Below are positions 1-9,489 of a DNA stretch of 64,000 nucleotides, piece by piece. The notes beneath the pieces were generated by a model, which was not told where the DNA came from, did no database searches, and saw nothing but the letters and a program-made list of their open reading frames with translations. The stretch covers positions 48,827 to 112,826 of the forward strand of contig DATHVP010000030.1 of the NCBI GenBank assembly GCA_035461245.1, read 5' to 3'. How positions within the stretch are numbered: the first letter of the stretch is position 1; the number at the start of each line of letters is the position of its first letter. This DNA is from SH-MAG3 sp035461245 (lineage in GTDB: Bacteria; Gemmatimonadota; Gemmatimonadetes; Longimicrobiales; RSA9). Made by a program: the position numbers and the translations under genes.

Positions 1-2
1 CG

Positions 3-827
3 AATGCGGCGCTACAGGAGAGCAAGCGACAGGTTGCGGCGGCCCACGCCCGCGAATTGCAGCGGGAGCAGGAGGCCCGGGCCCGGGCTGAAGCGGACGC
101 CCGGAACATGGAGCAGCTCAAGCGGAAGGCGGAGGCGGCGACGCGTGCCCGGGACGACGTGCTTGCCGCCGTGTCCCATGACCTGAAGAACCCGCTGGGC
201 ACCATCTACACCAGTGCGGCGCTGCTGCTGGACATGGAGATGGCGCCTGAGGCACAGCGTCGCCAGATGGACATCATCCGGCGCACCGCCCGGCGCATGG
301 ACCGTCTCATCCAGGACCTGCTGGACGTATCACGCATGGAGGCGGGCCGCTTCTCCGTGGAGGCGCAGGAGGAGAGTGGCCGGGCGCTGGTACTGGAGGC
401 GCAGGACCTGCACGCCAGTCTGGCGTCGGCGAAGCACATCGATCTCGGCACGGACCTGCCGGATGAGGATGTTGTGGTCCACGCGGACAGGCACCGCGTG
501 CTGCAGGTGCTGTCGAACCTCATCGGCAACGCCGTGAAGTTCACGCCCGACGGCGGACGCATCACCATTCGGCTGACGAAGACCGACGGCCATGCCCGCT
601 TCGAGGTGAGCGACACGGGCGTCGGCATACCGGCGGCAGACCTGCCGCGCATCTTCGACCGGTTCTGGCACGCCGGCGAGGGCGGCGGCTCGGGGCTCGG
701 CCTGGCTATCGCACAGGGCATTGTCCAGGCCCACGGCGGTGACATCCGCGCCGATAGCAGCGACGGCGGCACGACGTTCAGCTTCACCCTCCCGCTGGCT
801 GCGCCGTCGCTGTCCGCCCGGGAGTGA
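3..827 (+). CDS. Sensor histidine kinase, C-terminal part (5' end outside window)
   Basis: The reading frame is open to the left window edge, so the start and any sensor region are missing. It begins with an Ala/Arg/Glu-rich coiled-coil linker (about residues 1-50). A HisKA dimerisation domain follows, with phospho-accepting His in VSHDLKNPLG, then a HATPase_c domain with an intact N box (NLIGNAVKFT), G1 box (DTGVGIP), F-box region (IFDRFW) and G2 box (GSGLGLAIA). All catalytic motifs are present, so it should autophosphorylate and pass phosphate to an unseen response regulator. Its last 44 bases overlap the 3' end of the convergent solute-binding gene. The input signal cannot be told from this fragment. 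Confidence 0.93.
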   Translation, partial: NAALQESKRQVAAAHARELQREQEARARAEADARNMEQLKRKAEAATRARDDVLAAVSHDLKNPLGTIYTSAALLLDMEMAPEAQRRQMDIIRRTARRMDRLIQDLLDVSRMEAGRFSVEAQEESGRALVLEAQDLHASLASAKHIDLGTDLPDEDVVVHADRHRVLQVLSNLIGNAVKFTPDGGRITIRLTKTDGHARFEVSDTGVGIPAADLPRIFDRFWHAGEGGGSGLGLAIAQGIVQAHGGDIRADSSDGGTTFSFTLPLAAPSLSARE

Positions 828-2442
828 GGAGCCACCAGCGTCGGACGGTGGCCACCGGACCCCGGGGATCCTCGTCCGGTACGTCCTGCAGTCGCGCCCG
901 TGCGGCGTTGATGCCGCGGGCGTAGAACAGGAACAGCAGCGGCGACTCATCCAGCAGTGCCTGCTGGTATTCGCTCCACAGCCGGCGGGCCGTGTCCCGG
1001 TCCATGGTGATGGCGAGGCTGTCCAGCAGTGCGTCCAGGCGCGGGCTGTTGAAGCTGGTCCACTGCCGGGGGCTGCCCTGGTTGCGGGAATGGAACAGCT
1101 GCGAGTCGTCCTTGCGCAGCAGGTTGTCGGTCCAGTTGCCGATGGCCGCGTCGAAGTTGCGGACCCGGCCGTCCGGTGTTTCATGGCCCTGCACGTCCGC
1201 CAGGAACGTGTTGAACTCCACCACCTCCGGCTGCGCGGCCACGCCGACCCGGGCCAGCTGGGCCTGGACGGCTTCTGCCAGGTCCCGATAGGAGCCGGCG
1301 CCGCTCCACACCTTGAGCTGGAACCGTAGCGGACGGCCGGTCTCGTCTTCGCGTATGCCGTCGCCATTGCGGTCCACCCAGCCGGCGCGGTCCAGCAGTG
1401 CGCGAGCGGAGTCAGGATCGAAGTCCAGCCGGCGCGCCGGGTCATACGCCCAGTGTACGGGCGTCGCCGACGCCCGGCCGGTCACGTTCAGCCCGCCCAT
1501 GATGCCGTCCACCAGCGCCTGCCGGTCAATGGCCATGCCGATGGCCCGGCGCACATCCCGGTCCGCGAACCACAGGCGCTGGGTATTGAACGCCAGGAAG
1601 ATCCAGTTCGGCACCGGGAACGTGAGGATGCGCACGTCGGCCGACGCCTGCAGCTGGGGCAGTTGTGGCGGCCGGATGGAGACGGCCAGGTCCACGCGTC
1701 CCGTCAGCACCTCCGTAATGAGGGACGCCTGCTCCGGCACCATGCGGTAGACCAGCCGGTCCAGCGGCGGCGGTCCCCCCAGTGCGTCCGGGAAGTGGGG
1801 ATTGCTCTCAAATACCCAGTCCCGGTTGGTCCGCCGCACAAAGCGGAACGGCCCGTTGCCCACGGGCGCCAGCCCCAGCGGGTGCCGCGTCATCTGCGCC
1901 GCCGGCGTGCCGGCCAGCAGGTGCGCCGGCAACGGCGGCAGCAGGAAGAACGCCTCGAGGAAGTCAGGGTGTCGCTGTAGCCGGAACCGGATGGAGAACG
2001 AGTCCAGCACCTCGGGTTCCGGCGCGTACAGCTCGAAGGCGGCCGCGTCCACGTACGCGGTAGCAGGGTCTTTCGCATAACGGAATGTCTCGGCCACGTC
2101 GAAGGCGGTGGTCTGCCGGCCGTCATGCCACCGGATGTCCCGCCGCATGGCGAACGCCAGGACCAGCGAATCACTGCCGACGGCCGTTGTGTCCCACGCC
2201 TCGGCCAGCCAGGGTCGCAGCTGCAGCATCGAGTCCGGCATGACCAGTGGCATGTAGAGCGCGTACCGCTCGATGGCCTTGTTCAGGTCGGTGATGCTGG
2301 CGAGGGGGTTCATGGCGCGCAGGTCAACATAGCCGCCGATGACGGCGGTGCCGCCGCGGACGGCCTCGGGCTGCGGCTCGGCACAGGCCAGCCCGGCAGC
2401 CATGACGGCCAGCAGCGCTGGCGTGGCTTTCATCCGCTGCAT
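784..2442 (-). CDS. ABC transporter substrate-binding protein, oligopeptide type (SBP_bac_5)
   Basis: 552 aa. This is an extracellular solute-binding protein family 5 (DppA/OppA-like) protein, which captures peptides or related solutes in the periplasm. Family features are visible: the early GGTAVIGG segment, RPWLAEAWD near the N-terminus, IRWHDGR, and VDLAVSIRPPQ in mid-protein. The N-terminus MQRMKATPALLAVMAAGLAC is a signal peptide ending in a Cys. The lipobox is imperfect (Gly-Leu-Ala before Cys), so lipidation is likely but not certain. The start at 2442 is preceded by a GGAAGGG ribosome-binding site; a start at 2433 is possible. No permease or ATPase genes lie nearby, so it is an orphan binding protein. 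It is divergent from the penicillin acylase, and both could serve amide or peptide use. Confidence 0.88.
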   Translation of the reverse strand: MQRMKATPALLAVMAAGLACAEPQPEAVRGGTAVIGGYVDLRAMNPLASITDLNKAIERYALYMPLVMPDSMLQLRPWLAEAWDTTAVGSDSLVLAFAMRRDIRWHDGRQTTAFDVAETFRYAKDPATAYVDAAAFELYAPEPEVLDSFSIRFRLQRHPDFLEAFFLLPPLPAHLLAGTPAAQMTRHPLGLAPVGNGPFRFVRRTNRDWVFESNPHFPDALGGPPPLDRLVYRMVPEQASLITEVLTGRVDLAVSIRPPQLPQLQASADVRILTFPVPNWIFLAFNTQRLWFADRDVRRAIGMAIDRQALVDGIMGGLNVTGRASATPVHWAYDPARRLDFDPDSARALLDRAGWVDRNGDGIREDETGRPLRFQLKVWSGAGSYRDLAEAVQAQLARVGVAAQPEVVEFNTFLADVQGHETPDGRVRNFDAAIGNWTDNLLRKDDSQLFHSRNQGSPRQWTSFNSPRLDALLDSLAITMDRDTARRLWSEYQQALLDESPLLFLFYARGINAARARLQDVPDEDPRGPVATVRRWWLLTPGRTATAQPAGG

Positions 2443-2576
2443 AGCTTGCACCCTTCCCCCGTGACGTCGCCGCTGCACCACCGCCGGCCCCAAGTATCGC
2501 ACGGCCTGGCAGGTTCGTCGAGCAGCGCCGCGGCATATCGCCAGCGACGTCCCCGTCCCGACCTGCGGGAGGCCAC

Positions 2577-4898
2577 ATGATCCGATCCATCCGACACGCC
2601 CTGCTCGTGCCGCCGCTGATGGCGTGCGCGGCCGCTCTGCTGCTCCACGACACGACATCCGCTGGCGCACAGCAGGACGTCCGGCAGGACGCGCAGCAGG
2701 ATGAGTTCGCGGAACTGGCGCGCCGGGCGCTGGCGCCCATCGAGGGCACCGTGACCGTGGCCGGGCTGCAGGACACGGTGGAGATCATCCGCGACCGGTG
2801 GGGTGTGCCGCATATCTACGCCCGCAACACGGATGACCTGTTCTTCGCCCAGGGCTTCGTCCACGGGCAGGACCGGCTCTGGCAGATGGACATGTACCGC
2901 CGCATGTACGAGGGACGGATGGCGGAGGTCATGGGTGAGGACTACGTCGCCCATGACCGGCTGGCCCGGCTGGTGCGTTACCGCGGCCCCCTGGATGACC
3001 GGGAATGGACCACCTACCACCCGGAAGGGCGGCGCATCTTCCAGGCGTTCGCCGACGGCGTGAACGCGTGGATTGACGAGGCCGGCGACAACCTGCCCGT
3101 GGAGTTTGTCCTTACGGGGCTGCGTCCGGAGCGCTGGAGCCCGGAAGTCTCCGTGTTGCGCACGCAGACGGCCATGCCGCTGGGCGACGCCCGGGCCGAG
3201 CTGAACCTGGCGCGGTCCGTGGCCCGGTACGGCGCGGGGGAGGCGAACAGGCGGGCCCGGCCCAGCCCGTGGCGGGAGCTGGAAGTGCCGGCCGGCCTCG
3301 ACGTGGGCCTCATTGACGATGCGGTACTGGCGGGGCTGGCGGGCATGCGCACGGGCACACCCAGGCCGCCGCTGCTGCCGCGGTACCAGCGGCTGCGGGA
3401 CGCACTGCCCTCGGAGAACCGCGGTGCGCAGGAGGACTCGCCAGGCAGCAACAACTGGGCGGTGAGCGGCTGGCTCACGGCCAGCGGCCAGGTCATGATG
3501 GCGAACGACCCGCACCGCAACGTGGCGAACCCGTCCATCCGGTACATTGTGCACCTGAACGCCCCCGGCTGGGACGTCATCGGCGCCACGGAAGCGCCGC
3601 TGCCTGGCGTGGCCATCGGCCACAACGGCCGCATCGCGTGGGGCCTTACCATCGTCGGCACGGACCAGTCGGACGTGTACGTGGAACGCCTGAATCCCGC
3701 CAACCTCAGGGAGGTGGAGTACCGGGGGCGGTGGGAGCCGCTGCGCGTGGAGGTGGACACCATCGTCGTGAAGGATGGCGACGACGTCGTCATCGAGCAT
3801 CTCTTCTCTCGTCATGGACCGATGTTCCACGTGGACAGCACGCGCCACCTGGGGTATGCGCTCCGGTCCACCATGCACGAGCCCGGCACCGCCGGCTACC
3901 TCGGCGCGCTGCGGTACAACGAGGTTGACGACTGCGTGCAGTTCCTGGATGAGCAGGTCTACTACAATGCCCCCACGGAGAACATGGTGTGCGGGGACGT
4001 GCACGGGAACATCGCCTGGCAGGCGTCCGCGCTCTCGCCCCGGCGCCCCAACTGGCATGGCCGGCTGCCCGTGCCGGCGCACACCGGTGAGTACGAGTGG
4101 GACGGGTTCCGGGACGACCTGCCCCGGGAGCTGAACCCCGAGCGCGGCTGGATCGCCACGGCGAACCACGACATCCACCCGCCCCACTATGACCCGCCGC
4201 TGTTCTTCAAGGCCGGGCCGCAGGACGCCCGCATGCGCCGCCTGGCGCAGCTCTTCTCATGGGGCTCGAAGTTCACGCTGGATGACATGAAGGCCATGCA
4301 GATGGACGCCTGGCTGCCGGCCGCCGCCGCCGACCTGCCACTGTTCCGGGGCTGGACGGGTTCGGATCCTGAACTGGAACGCGGGCGCGCCATGCTCGCA
4401 GCGTGGGACGCGCACCGGCGCAGGGACAGCGCACCGGCGGCACTCTACAACTACGTCGCCCGGCACATGACGGATGCCATGCGCAACGCGTCGCCCGGGC
4501 CGACCCTGCAGCAGGCGCTGGAGCTGGCCCTCAGCGCGGGGCTGGCCGATCTCCGGGACGCGCAGGGCAGGGACCCGGCGCAGTGGCGGTGGGGGCGCAT
4601 CCACCACAGCGAGTTCCCCCACGCCCTGGTCCGCGCATACGACATCCCCGGCGTGGAGCGGGACGGCGGATCCGGCACGGTGGCCGCCACCGGCGCGACC
4701 TACCGGCAGATCATCGATTTCGCCGACCTGGACGGCTCGTTGGTCACCAACGCACCCGGCCAGTCGGCCCAGCCGGGCAGCCCGTTCTACGCGAACCTGG
4801 TGGACAACTGGGGCCGGGGCGAGTACTTCCCGCTGGCCTACTCCAGACAGGCCGTGGAGCGGAACGCCGCCCATCGCCTGGTGCTGGTGCCGCGCTGA
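2577..4898 (+). CDS. Penicillin acylase family protein (Ntn-hydrolase)
   Basis: 773 aa. Penicillin/acyl-homoserine-lactone acylases hydrolyse amide bonds of acylated small molecules in the periplasm after the precursor cuts itself into alpha and beta chains. A signal peptide (residues 1 to about 31) precedes an alpha-chain region containing DRWGVPHIYA. The cleavage site and N-terminal nucleophile are clear at Gly290-Ser291 in GSNNW, followed by the family motif NDPHR and a later NAPTENMVCGD with the oxyanion Asn. The length fits a full precursor. The start is supported by GGGAGG five bases upstream. The substrate cannot be read from sequence: beta-lactam side chains, AHL signals and cyclic lipopeptides are all possible. 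Confidence 0.93.
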   Translation: MIRSIRHALLVPPLMACAAALLLHDTTSAGAQQDVRQDAQQDEFAELARRALAPIEGTVTVAGLQDTVEIIRDRWGVPHIYARNTDDLFFAQGFVHGQDRLWQMDMYRRMYEGRMAEVMGEDYVAHDRLARLVRYRGPLDDREWTTYHPEGRRIFQAFADGVNAWIDEAGDNLPVEFVLTGLRPERWSPEVSVLRTQTAMPLGDARAELNLARSVARYGAGEANRRARPSPWRELEVPAGLDVGLIDDAVLAGLAGMRTGTPRPPLLPRYQRLRDALPSENRGAQEDSPGSNNWAVSGWLTASGQVMMANDPHRNVANPSIRYIVHLNAPGWDVIGATEAPLPGVAIGHNGRIAWGLTIVGTDQSDVYVERLNPANLREVEYRGRWEPLRVEVDTIVVKDGDDVVIEHLFSRHGPMFHVDSTRHLGYALRSTMHEPGTAGYLGALRYNEVDDCVQFLDEQVYYNAPTENMVCGDVHGNIAWQASALSPRRPNWHGRLPVPAHTGEYEWDGFRDDLPRELNPERGWIATANHDIHPPHYDPPLFFKAGPQDARMRRLAQLFSWGSKFTLDDMKAMQMDAWLPAAAADLPLFRGWTGSDPELERGRAMLAAWDAHRRRDSAPAALYNYVARHMTDAMRNASPGPTLQQALELALSAGLADLRDAQGRDPAQWRWGRIHHSEFPHALVRAYDIPGVERDGGSGTVAATGATYRQIIDFADLDGSLVTNAPGQSAQPGSPFYANLVDNWGRGEYFPLAYSRQAVERNAAHRLVLVPR

Positions 4899-4990
4899 CA
4901 CCAGTGCCACCACGCCAGTACATGTGCGGCCGGGGTTGAACGAGACGGCGACCGCGCCGATATTCCGGGGCACCCGAAAGTGGAGAACGA

Positions 4991-5425
4991 ATGCAGCACA
5001 GGTACCCTGAAATGATGATCGCGCCCATGCGGCGCGAGGTGACTGAGCTCGGCGCGGAGGAACTCCGCACGCCCGAAGCGGTGGACGCGTTCCTGGACGC
5101 CGCGAGCACTGGCACGGCGCTCATCGTTGTGAACTCCGTGTGCGGCTGTTCCGCCGGCAGCATGCGACCCGGCCTGGCGCAGGCGCTGGAGCAGGGGCTC
5201 CAGCCGGACGCGTTCGGCACCGTCTTCGCCGGCGCCGACGTGGAGGCCACCGAGCGGGCGCGGGAGCATTTCCAGCCGTTCCCGCCATCCTCGCCGGCCA
5301 TTGCGGTGTTCCGGGACGGACGCCTGGTCACCGTCATCGAGCGGCGCCAGATCCAGGGGCATGCGCCGGACGCGATTGCCGGCGCACTGATGGAAGCCGT
5401 CCAGGCAGAGGCCGGCTCCGCGTAA
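4991..5425 (+). CDS. BrxA/BrxB family bacilliredoxin
   Basis: 144 aa, the usual length for the YphP/YqiW family. Bacilliredoxins remove bacillithiol from mixed disulfides on cytosolic proteins. The fold signature is present: a YPEMM start, and the active site Cys51-Gly-Cys53 in SVCGCSAGSMRP. The CGC motif is the family hallmark. A ribosome-binding site (GGAG) lies just upstream of the ATG. Its presence suggests that the organism uses bacillithiol or a similar thiol. It sits alone between the acylase and a convergent oxidase and ends at a strong hairpin. Confidence 0.93.
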   Translation: MQHRYPEMMIAPMRREVTELGAEELRTPEAVDAFLDAASTGTALIVVNSVCGCSAGSMRPGLAQALEQGLQPDAFGTVFAGADVEATERAREHFQPFPPSSPAIAVFRDGRLVTVIERRQIQGHAPDAIAGALMEAVQAEAGSA

Positions 5426-5432
5426 GGTCAGA

Positions 5433-5463
5433 GCGGCGCCGGCAGCCCATGCGCCGGCGTCGC
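5433..5463. terminator. Bidirectional hairpin between convergent genes
   Basis: An 11-bp stem (GCGGCGCCGGC with GCCGGCGTCGC, one G-T pair) and 9-nt loop lies in the 45-bp gap between the bacilliredoxin and the convergent oxidase. No T-tract is seen, so its role as a terminator is inferred from position and stability. Confidence 0.5.
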
Positions 5464-5470
5464 CTCCGCC

Positions 5471-6619
5471 TCACAGCAGCCGTGACACCCGGAACGGCTC
5501 CAGGTCGAAGGCACTGCCACCCTCCAGCAGTTCATCCACAACCACCTCCGCCACGGCGGGCGCGAACTTGAAGCCGTGCCCCGAGCACGCACTCACCAGC
5601 ATCACCTGCTCCAATTGCGGGTGTCGGTCAATCACGAAGTCCCCGTCGGGCGTGTTCGTGTAGAGGCAGACCTCGGCGGTGAGCGCCGTATGAGCCGCGC
5701 CCGGCATGTACGCATCCAGCAGGCGCCGCATGCGCTGCTCCTCGCCCATGCCCACGACGCGATCCACGGTGTCGGGATCCGCGGGTATCCCCTCATGGTG
5801 GATTCCTGCCTTCACGCCGTGGCCCAGGTCGGGGAACGTGTAGAACAGGCGATTGACGCCATACTCCCAGATGACCACGGGACATGAGTCCGGACGGAAC
5901 GCATGGAGTCCGGGCCCCGGCGCGAACCAGTGGGACACCTGCCGTTCGACGGCGAACGGCAGCTGAAGCGCCGGGCCCCGTTCCATCGCCAGTGCCGCGT
6001 TCATCCACGGGCCCGCAGCCAGGACGAGACGCCTGGCGCGGATCGTCCCAGCGGACGTGCCGACGACGACGTCGCCATCATCGACAACGCGCCAGTCGTC
6101 CACTGACGTGCCCGTGTGCACCACCGCGCCATGGCCCCGCGCGAGATCGAGCAGCGTGCGCACGCAGAGTTCGGGCATGAGCGCCCCGGCCCGGGGCTCG
6201 AACACGCCAACCCAGTCGGCCTCGGGGTGCAGGCCGGGGAATCGGCTGCGGATGGCGCCGGCGTCCAGCATCTCGTGGGGCAGGCCGTGATCCCGTGCGC
6301 TGGCCAGCGAGCCCGTCACCAGCCGCCCATCGGCGGGGCCCACCATGAGGCCGCCGGTGCGCCGGTAGAGCACTGCGCCCGTCAGTTCCTCCAGCTCGGC
6401 CCACAGCTCGTAGGCACGCTGCACCAGTGGCACATAGAGGGGGTGCTCGAAGTACGCCTCCCGGATGATCCGGGACCGGCCGTGTGAGGCGCCGAGGCCG
6501 TGGGGCGGCTCATGCCGATCCACGCCGACGACATCGGCGCCGCGCCGTGCCAGTTCATGGCACAGCGCAGCGCCGGTGACGCCCAGCCCGACGACGAGTA
6601 CGTCCGTTCTGGTTTCCAT
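5471..6619 (-). CDS. solA: FAD-dependent N-methyl amino-acid oxidase (sarcosine oxidase / SolA type)
   Basis: 382 aa. The monomeric sarcosine oxidase / N-methyl-L-tryptophan oxidase family oxidatively demethylates N-methyl amino acids, giving formaldehyde and hydrogen peroxide. It starts with a Rossmann FAD-binding motif (VVGLGVTGAAL, then VDRHEP), followed by HGRSRIIREAY, typical of the family. Near the C-terminus, CLYTNTPDGDFVIDRHP carries the cysteine that holds FAD covalently in this family. The start at 6619 gives the standard N-terminus METRTDVLVVG; an in-frame GTG at 6634 is an alternative. The substrate (sarcosine, N-methyltryptophan or other) is not settled. Confidence 0.88.
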   Translation of the reverse strand: METRTDVLVVGLGVTGAALCHELARRGADVVGVDRHEPPHGLGASHGRSRIIREAYFEHPLYVPLVQRAYELWAELEELTGAVLYRRTGGLMVGPADGRLVTGSLASARDHGLPHEMLDAGAIRSRFPGLHPEADWVGVFEPRAGALMPELCVRTLLDLARGHGAVVHTGTSVDDWRVVDDGDVVVGTSAGTIRARRLVLAAGPWMNAALAMERGPALQLPFAVERQVSHWFAPGPGLHAFRPDSCPVVIWEYGVNRLFYTFPDLGHGVKAGIHHEGIPADPDTVDRVVGMGEEQRMRRLLDAYMPGAAHTALTAEVCLYTNTPDGDFVIDRHPQLEQVMLVSACSGHGFKFAPAVAEVVVDELLEGGSAFDLEPFRVSRLL

Positions 6620-6661
6620 GCCCCACGGTACCACGACCGTGGGGAACCGGCCAGAGGACGC

Positions 6662-9325
6662 CTACATGTTGAGCCAGTAGTTGACCTTCAGCATGAGCGT
6701 GTTCGTGCCCTGCAGGCGCCAGAGGTCCTCGATTCCGCGGCCGAAGTCGAATGCGCCTGTGTCGGTGTTGCCCCCGCGACCATGGCTCCAGACGAGGAAC
6801 AGTGTGGAGCCCGGGCGATACTCCCAGCGCAGCACGGCGTTGGAGCGGAGCGAACGCACCGTGAAGTCGGGATCGGAGAAGCTGACCGCTGCACCATCGG
6901 CTACGGTGGCAGTGTACGTGCGGCCGTCGCGGCTGATCTCGTCGTCGCCGAACGTGCGGAAGCGCGTGTTGAAGTCGGCGGCGCGCGGGTCGGCTACGCG
7001 CCGGAACGACGAGTAGTCGCCAGCACTGATGAACGGCTGCGCGTAGAGTTGCAGGGACAGGTCGCGGGTGAACGTGTAGTTGAGCCGGGCTGTCAGCGAC
7101 ACGGTGGTCTGGTCCAGTTCCGCGAAGATGTACTCCCGGTCACCAGCCGTGGAAAGCGGGGCGGTGACGTATTGCCAGGTGTGGCCGTTGCGGTTGAGGC
7201 CGGGGTGCAGCGACAGGTCGAACCGGGCGGACGGCCGCGCGGTAACCCCTGCATTGGCGCCCCAGCGCAGCGTGCCGGTGCCGTGCTCGCGGAACGCGAA
7301 CGTGCTGGCCGAGCCGAAGACCGACTTCCGGCGGTCACTGTTGATGGAGAAGTTCAGGTTGTTGTGGCCCGGCGAGTACATGGCCGGCCCGCCGCGCAGC
7401 GCACCCGTGGACATTGCGCTCCAGCGGTTGTTCGCGAACCAGTTGACGCTCCAGAAATTGTTGAAAGTGGCGTTGCCCCACGTATTGACCTGGGACCAGA
7501 GCCGCGTGCCGCCGAAGTCCCAGCCGGCGTTGGGATTGAAGCCCACCTGCCAGCGCCGGAACACGCGGCCGGGCTCGAAGCTGTTGTAGTTGAACCAGCC
7601 GTAGACGAACCGCTGGTCGGCGTTCTGCTGGAAGCCCATGTCATTGACCTCGAAGCCGGGCGTGCGGAATACGGTGCCCACGCCGCCGTTCCAGTTGCCG
7701 CCGCCGATCTTGCTGAGGCCGAAGGTGCCGGACAGCCCCTGCAGCGAGGTCCGCGTCGGGTCGAACTCCACATGGTCCGCGTCCGGCCGCTGGAAGTAGC
7801 GCTGGGGCGCGCGCTGCGCGATGCGAAGCGCCATGGTATCGCCATGGATGCTGCTGGCGGCCAGGTACCCACTGACCTCGTAGCGCCGGTCGGGCCCGAA
7901 GCGGTGCTGACCGTTGACGCCGGCGCTGTAGGCGGAGGTGCGCAGGAAGTTGAAGACGTCGTTGTCGATCCGGCGATTCGTTGCCGTCACCAGCATGCCG
8001 AGGCTGCTGCCGCCGTTGCGGAAGTCCCGGCTGAGCCGCCCGACGGCGTAGTTCGTGGCAGGCTCCACGGGCACGTCCTCGATCTCGCCGCCCCGGGCAA
8101 TGGAGGCGTGCTCCGCCTGGGTGACGGCGTTGAAGAAGCCCAGCGACCAGTCGCCGACGCGGCCCGTCAGCTTGCCGGCGCCGAGGATGCGGGCGGCGTC
8201 GGGCATGGAGACGTGGTCGGCATCCAGGTTCGTGCGCTGCGGCGCCCGACCGATCCGCCGCGAATAGAACAGGCCCTCGCCGGAGCCGTCGTCGCCAATC
8301 CCGAAGTTGAACAGGCTCGCACCCTCCAGGAAGAACGGGCGGCGTTCCGGGAAGAACGACTCGAACGCGCCCAGGTTCACGACGGCGGGGTCCGCCTCCA
8401 CCTGGCCGAAGTCCGGGTTGATGGTAGCCGTGAGTGTCAGGTTGGGCGTCAGGCCATACTTGAGGTCAGCACCGGCCGTGGCCGCCGGGTCCGTCCGCCG
8501 CCAGAACGGGCTGGCCGTACCACCCCCCGGTGCCGGGGCGCGGGTGACTCTGCTGCTCACGTAGGGCATGACTTCGAGGCGTTTCGGTGCCGACAGGTCG
8601 CGTACGCCGGTGAGAGAGCCGGCCAGCGAGATGAAGCCGGACGAGTTCGGCGTCACCGGCGACCAGAAGGAGACTTCGTCGCGACGGGCGATGATACGGC
8701 CGAACTGGATGCCCCACGTCTGCTCGTCGTCGGACGGGGCGTAGCGGATCTGTGACAGCGGGATCCGGAACTCGGCGGTCCAGCCTTCGTCGTCAATGGC
8801 GGTGGCCACTTCCCACACCGCGTCCCAGCTCAGGTCCTCCTGGCCGTCATTGAAGTGGTAGACATCCTTCTTCACGCCGTGCGGGTTCACCGAGAACCGG
8901 TACGCCGTGCGGCGGTCGTGGTAGCTGTCGATGATGACGTCGATCCAGTCGGAGAAGATGCCCGTCGCGTCCCGGCGGGCAAGCTGCGAGGCAATGGAGT
9001 CCGGCGCGCTGTCGTATGCCCGGACGGCGATGTAGATGGCGCCGTCATCGAACGCGACCCGGGCCTCCGTCCGTTCCGTAGCCGGTTCCCCCGCGTGCGG
9101 CGACCGCTGCACGAAGTCGGTGGCCAGCGGCGCCCGCTGCCAGACGGCATCGTCCAGCCGCCCGTCCAGTACCGGCGCCGTCATGGCGTGGACAGCGTTC
9201 AGGACGGGGCGCCCGGCTCGCTCAGGATCCGGAGTGGGCAGCCGTGGCCGAGCCGCGGTCTGGGCCGCTGCCGGCAGCGCTGTCGCCAGCAGAAGGGCCG
9301 CACTCATGCCTGCGAGTGTTCGCAT
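6662..9325 (-). CDS. DUF5916 outer-membrane-type protein with N-terminal CBM9-like domain
   Basis: 887 aa with a clear signal peptide (MRTLAGMSAALLLATALP, cleavage near AAAQ). Residues of about 40-230 match a carbohydrate-binding module 9-like fold (LDGRLDDAVWQ, TAYRFSVNPHGVKKD, EGWTAEFRIPLSQIRY). The rest is a DUF5916 region rich in alternating aromatic and polar strands and ends in a strand-like segment (NTLMLKVNYWLNM), as in outer-membrane beta-barrels. The family is common in Bacteroidota, Gemmatimonadota and Acidobacteriota; its function is unknown. GAGG lies six bases before the start. The gene lies downstream of the ABC exporter, separated by a repeat-rich spacer. Confidence 0.88.
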   Translation of the reverse strand: MRTLAGMSAALLLATALPAAAQTAARPRLPTPDPERAGRPVLNAVHAMTAPVLDGRLDDAVWQRAPLATDFVQRSPHAGEPATERTEARVAFDDGAIYIAVRAYDSAPDSIASQLARRDATGIFSDWIDVIIDSYHDRRTAYRFSVNPHGVKKDVYHFNDGQEDLSWDAVWEVATAIDDEGWTAEFRIPLSQIRYAPSDDEQTWGIQFGRIIARRDEVSFWSPVTPNSSGFISLAGSLTGVRDLSAPKRLEVMPYVSSRVTRAPAPGGGTASPFWRRTDPAATAGADLKYGLTPNLTLTATINPDFGQVEADPAVVNLGAFESFFPERRPFFLEGASLFNFGIGDDGSGEGLFYSRRIGRAPQRTNLDADHVSMPDAARILGAGKLTGRVGDWSLGFFNAVTQAEHASIARGGEIEDVPVEPATNYAVGRLSRDFRNGGSSLGMLVTATNRRIDNDVFNFLRTSAYSAGVNGQHRFGPDRRYEVSGYLAASSIHGDTMALRIAQRAPQRYFQRPDADHVEFDPTRTSLQGLSGTFGLSKIGGGNWNGGVGTVFRTPGFEVNDMGFQQNADQRFVYGWFNYNSFEPGRVFRRWQVGFNPNAGWDFGGTRLWSQVNTWGNATFNNFWSVNWFANNRWSAMSTGALRGGPAMYSPGHNNLNFSINSDRRKSVFGSASTFAFREHGTGTLRWGANAGVTARPSARFDLSLHPGLNRNGHTWQYVTAPLSTAGDREYIFAELDQTTVSLTARLNYTFTRDLSLQLYAQPFISAGDYSSFRRVADPRAADFNTRFRTFGDDEISRDGRTYTATVADGAAVSFSDPDFTVRSLRSNAVLRWEYRPGSTLFLVWSHGRGGNTDTGAFDFGRGIEDLWRLQGTNTLMLKVNYWLNM

Positions 9326-9450
9326 ATGTGCCTCGATGGTCTCGGGTTCGGAATCATCTGCGTGCACGCTGACTTTGCGTACATGGGATACGACGGGTCG
9401 AGGCGCTGGATGGTTGCGGCGGGTGGGATGAACGGCATTGTGGTGGGGAT

Positions 9451-9486
9451 GGTTTACGGCACGGTTTACGGCACGGTTTACGGCAC
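9451..9486. repeat. Three perfect 12-bp tandem repeats
   Basis: The unit GGTTTACGGCAC occurs three times head to tail without mismatch (9451, 9463, 9475), followed by a diverged copy GGTGTATGGTTT. It lies upstream of the DUF5916 gene and downstream of the ABC exporter, both transcribed leftwards. Confidence 0.95.
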
Positions 9487-9489
9487 GGT

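Noticed and set aside
2430..4187. Long minus-strand frame opposite penicillin acylase
   Set aside because: The plus strand has catalytic Ser291 and full family motifs; the opposite product is His/Val/Arg-rich without domain.
6500..8755. Long plus-strand reading frame opposite the DUF5916 gene
   Set aside because: Mirror frame caused by high GC; no ribosome-binding site and no recognisable domain, while the minus strand encodes a coherent protein with signal peptide.
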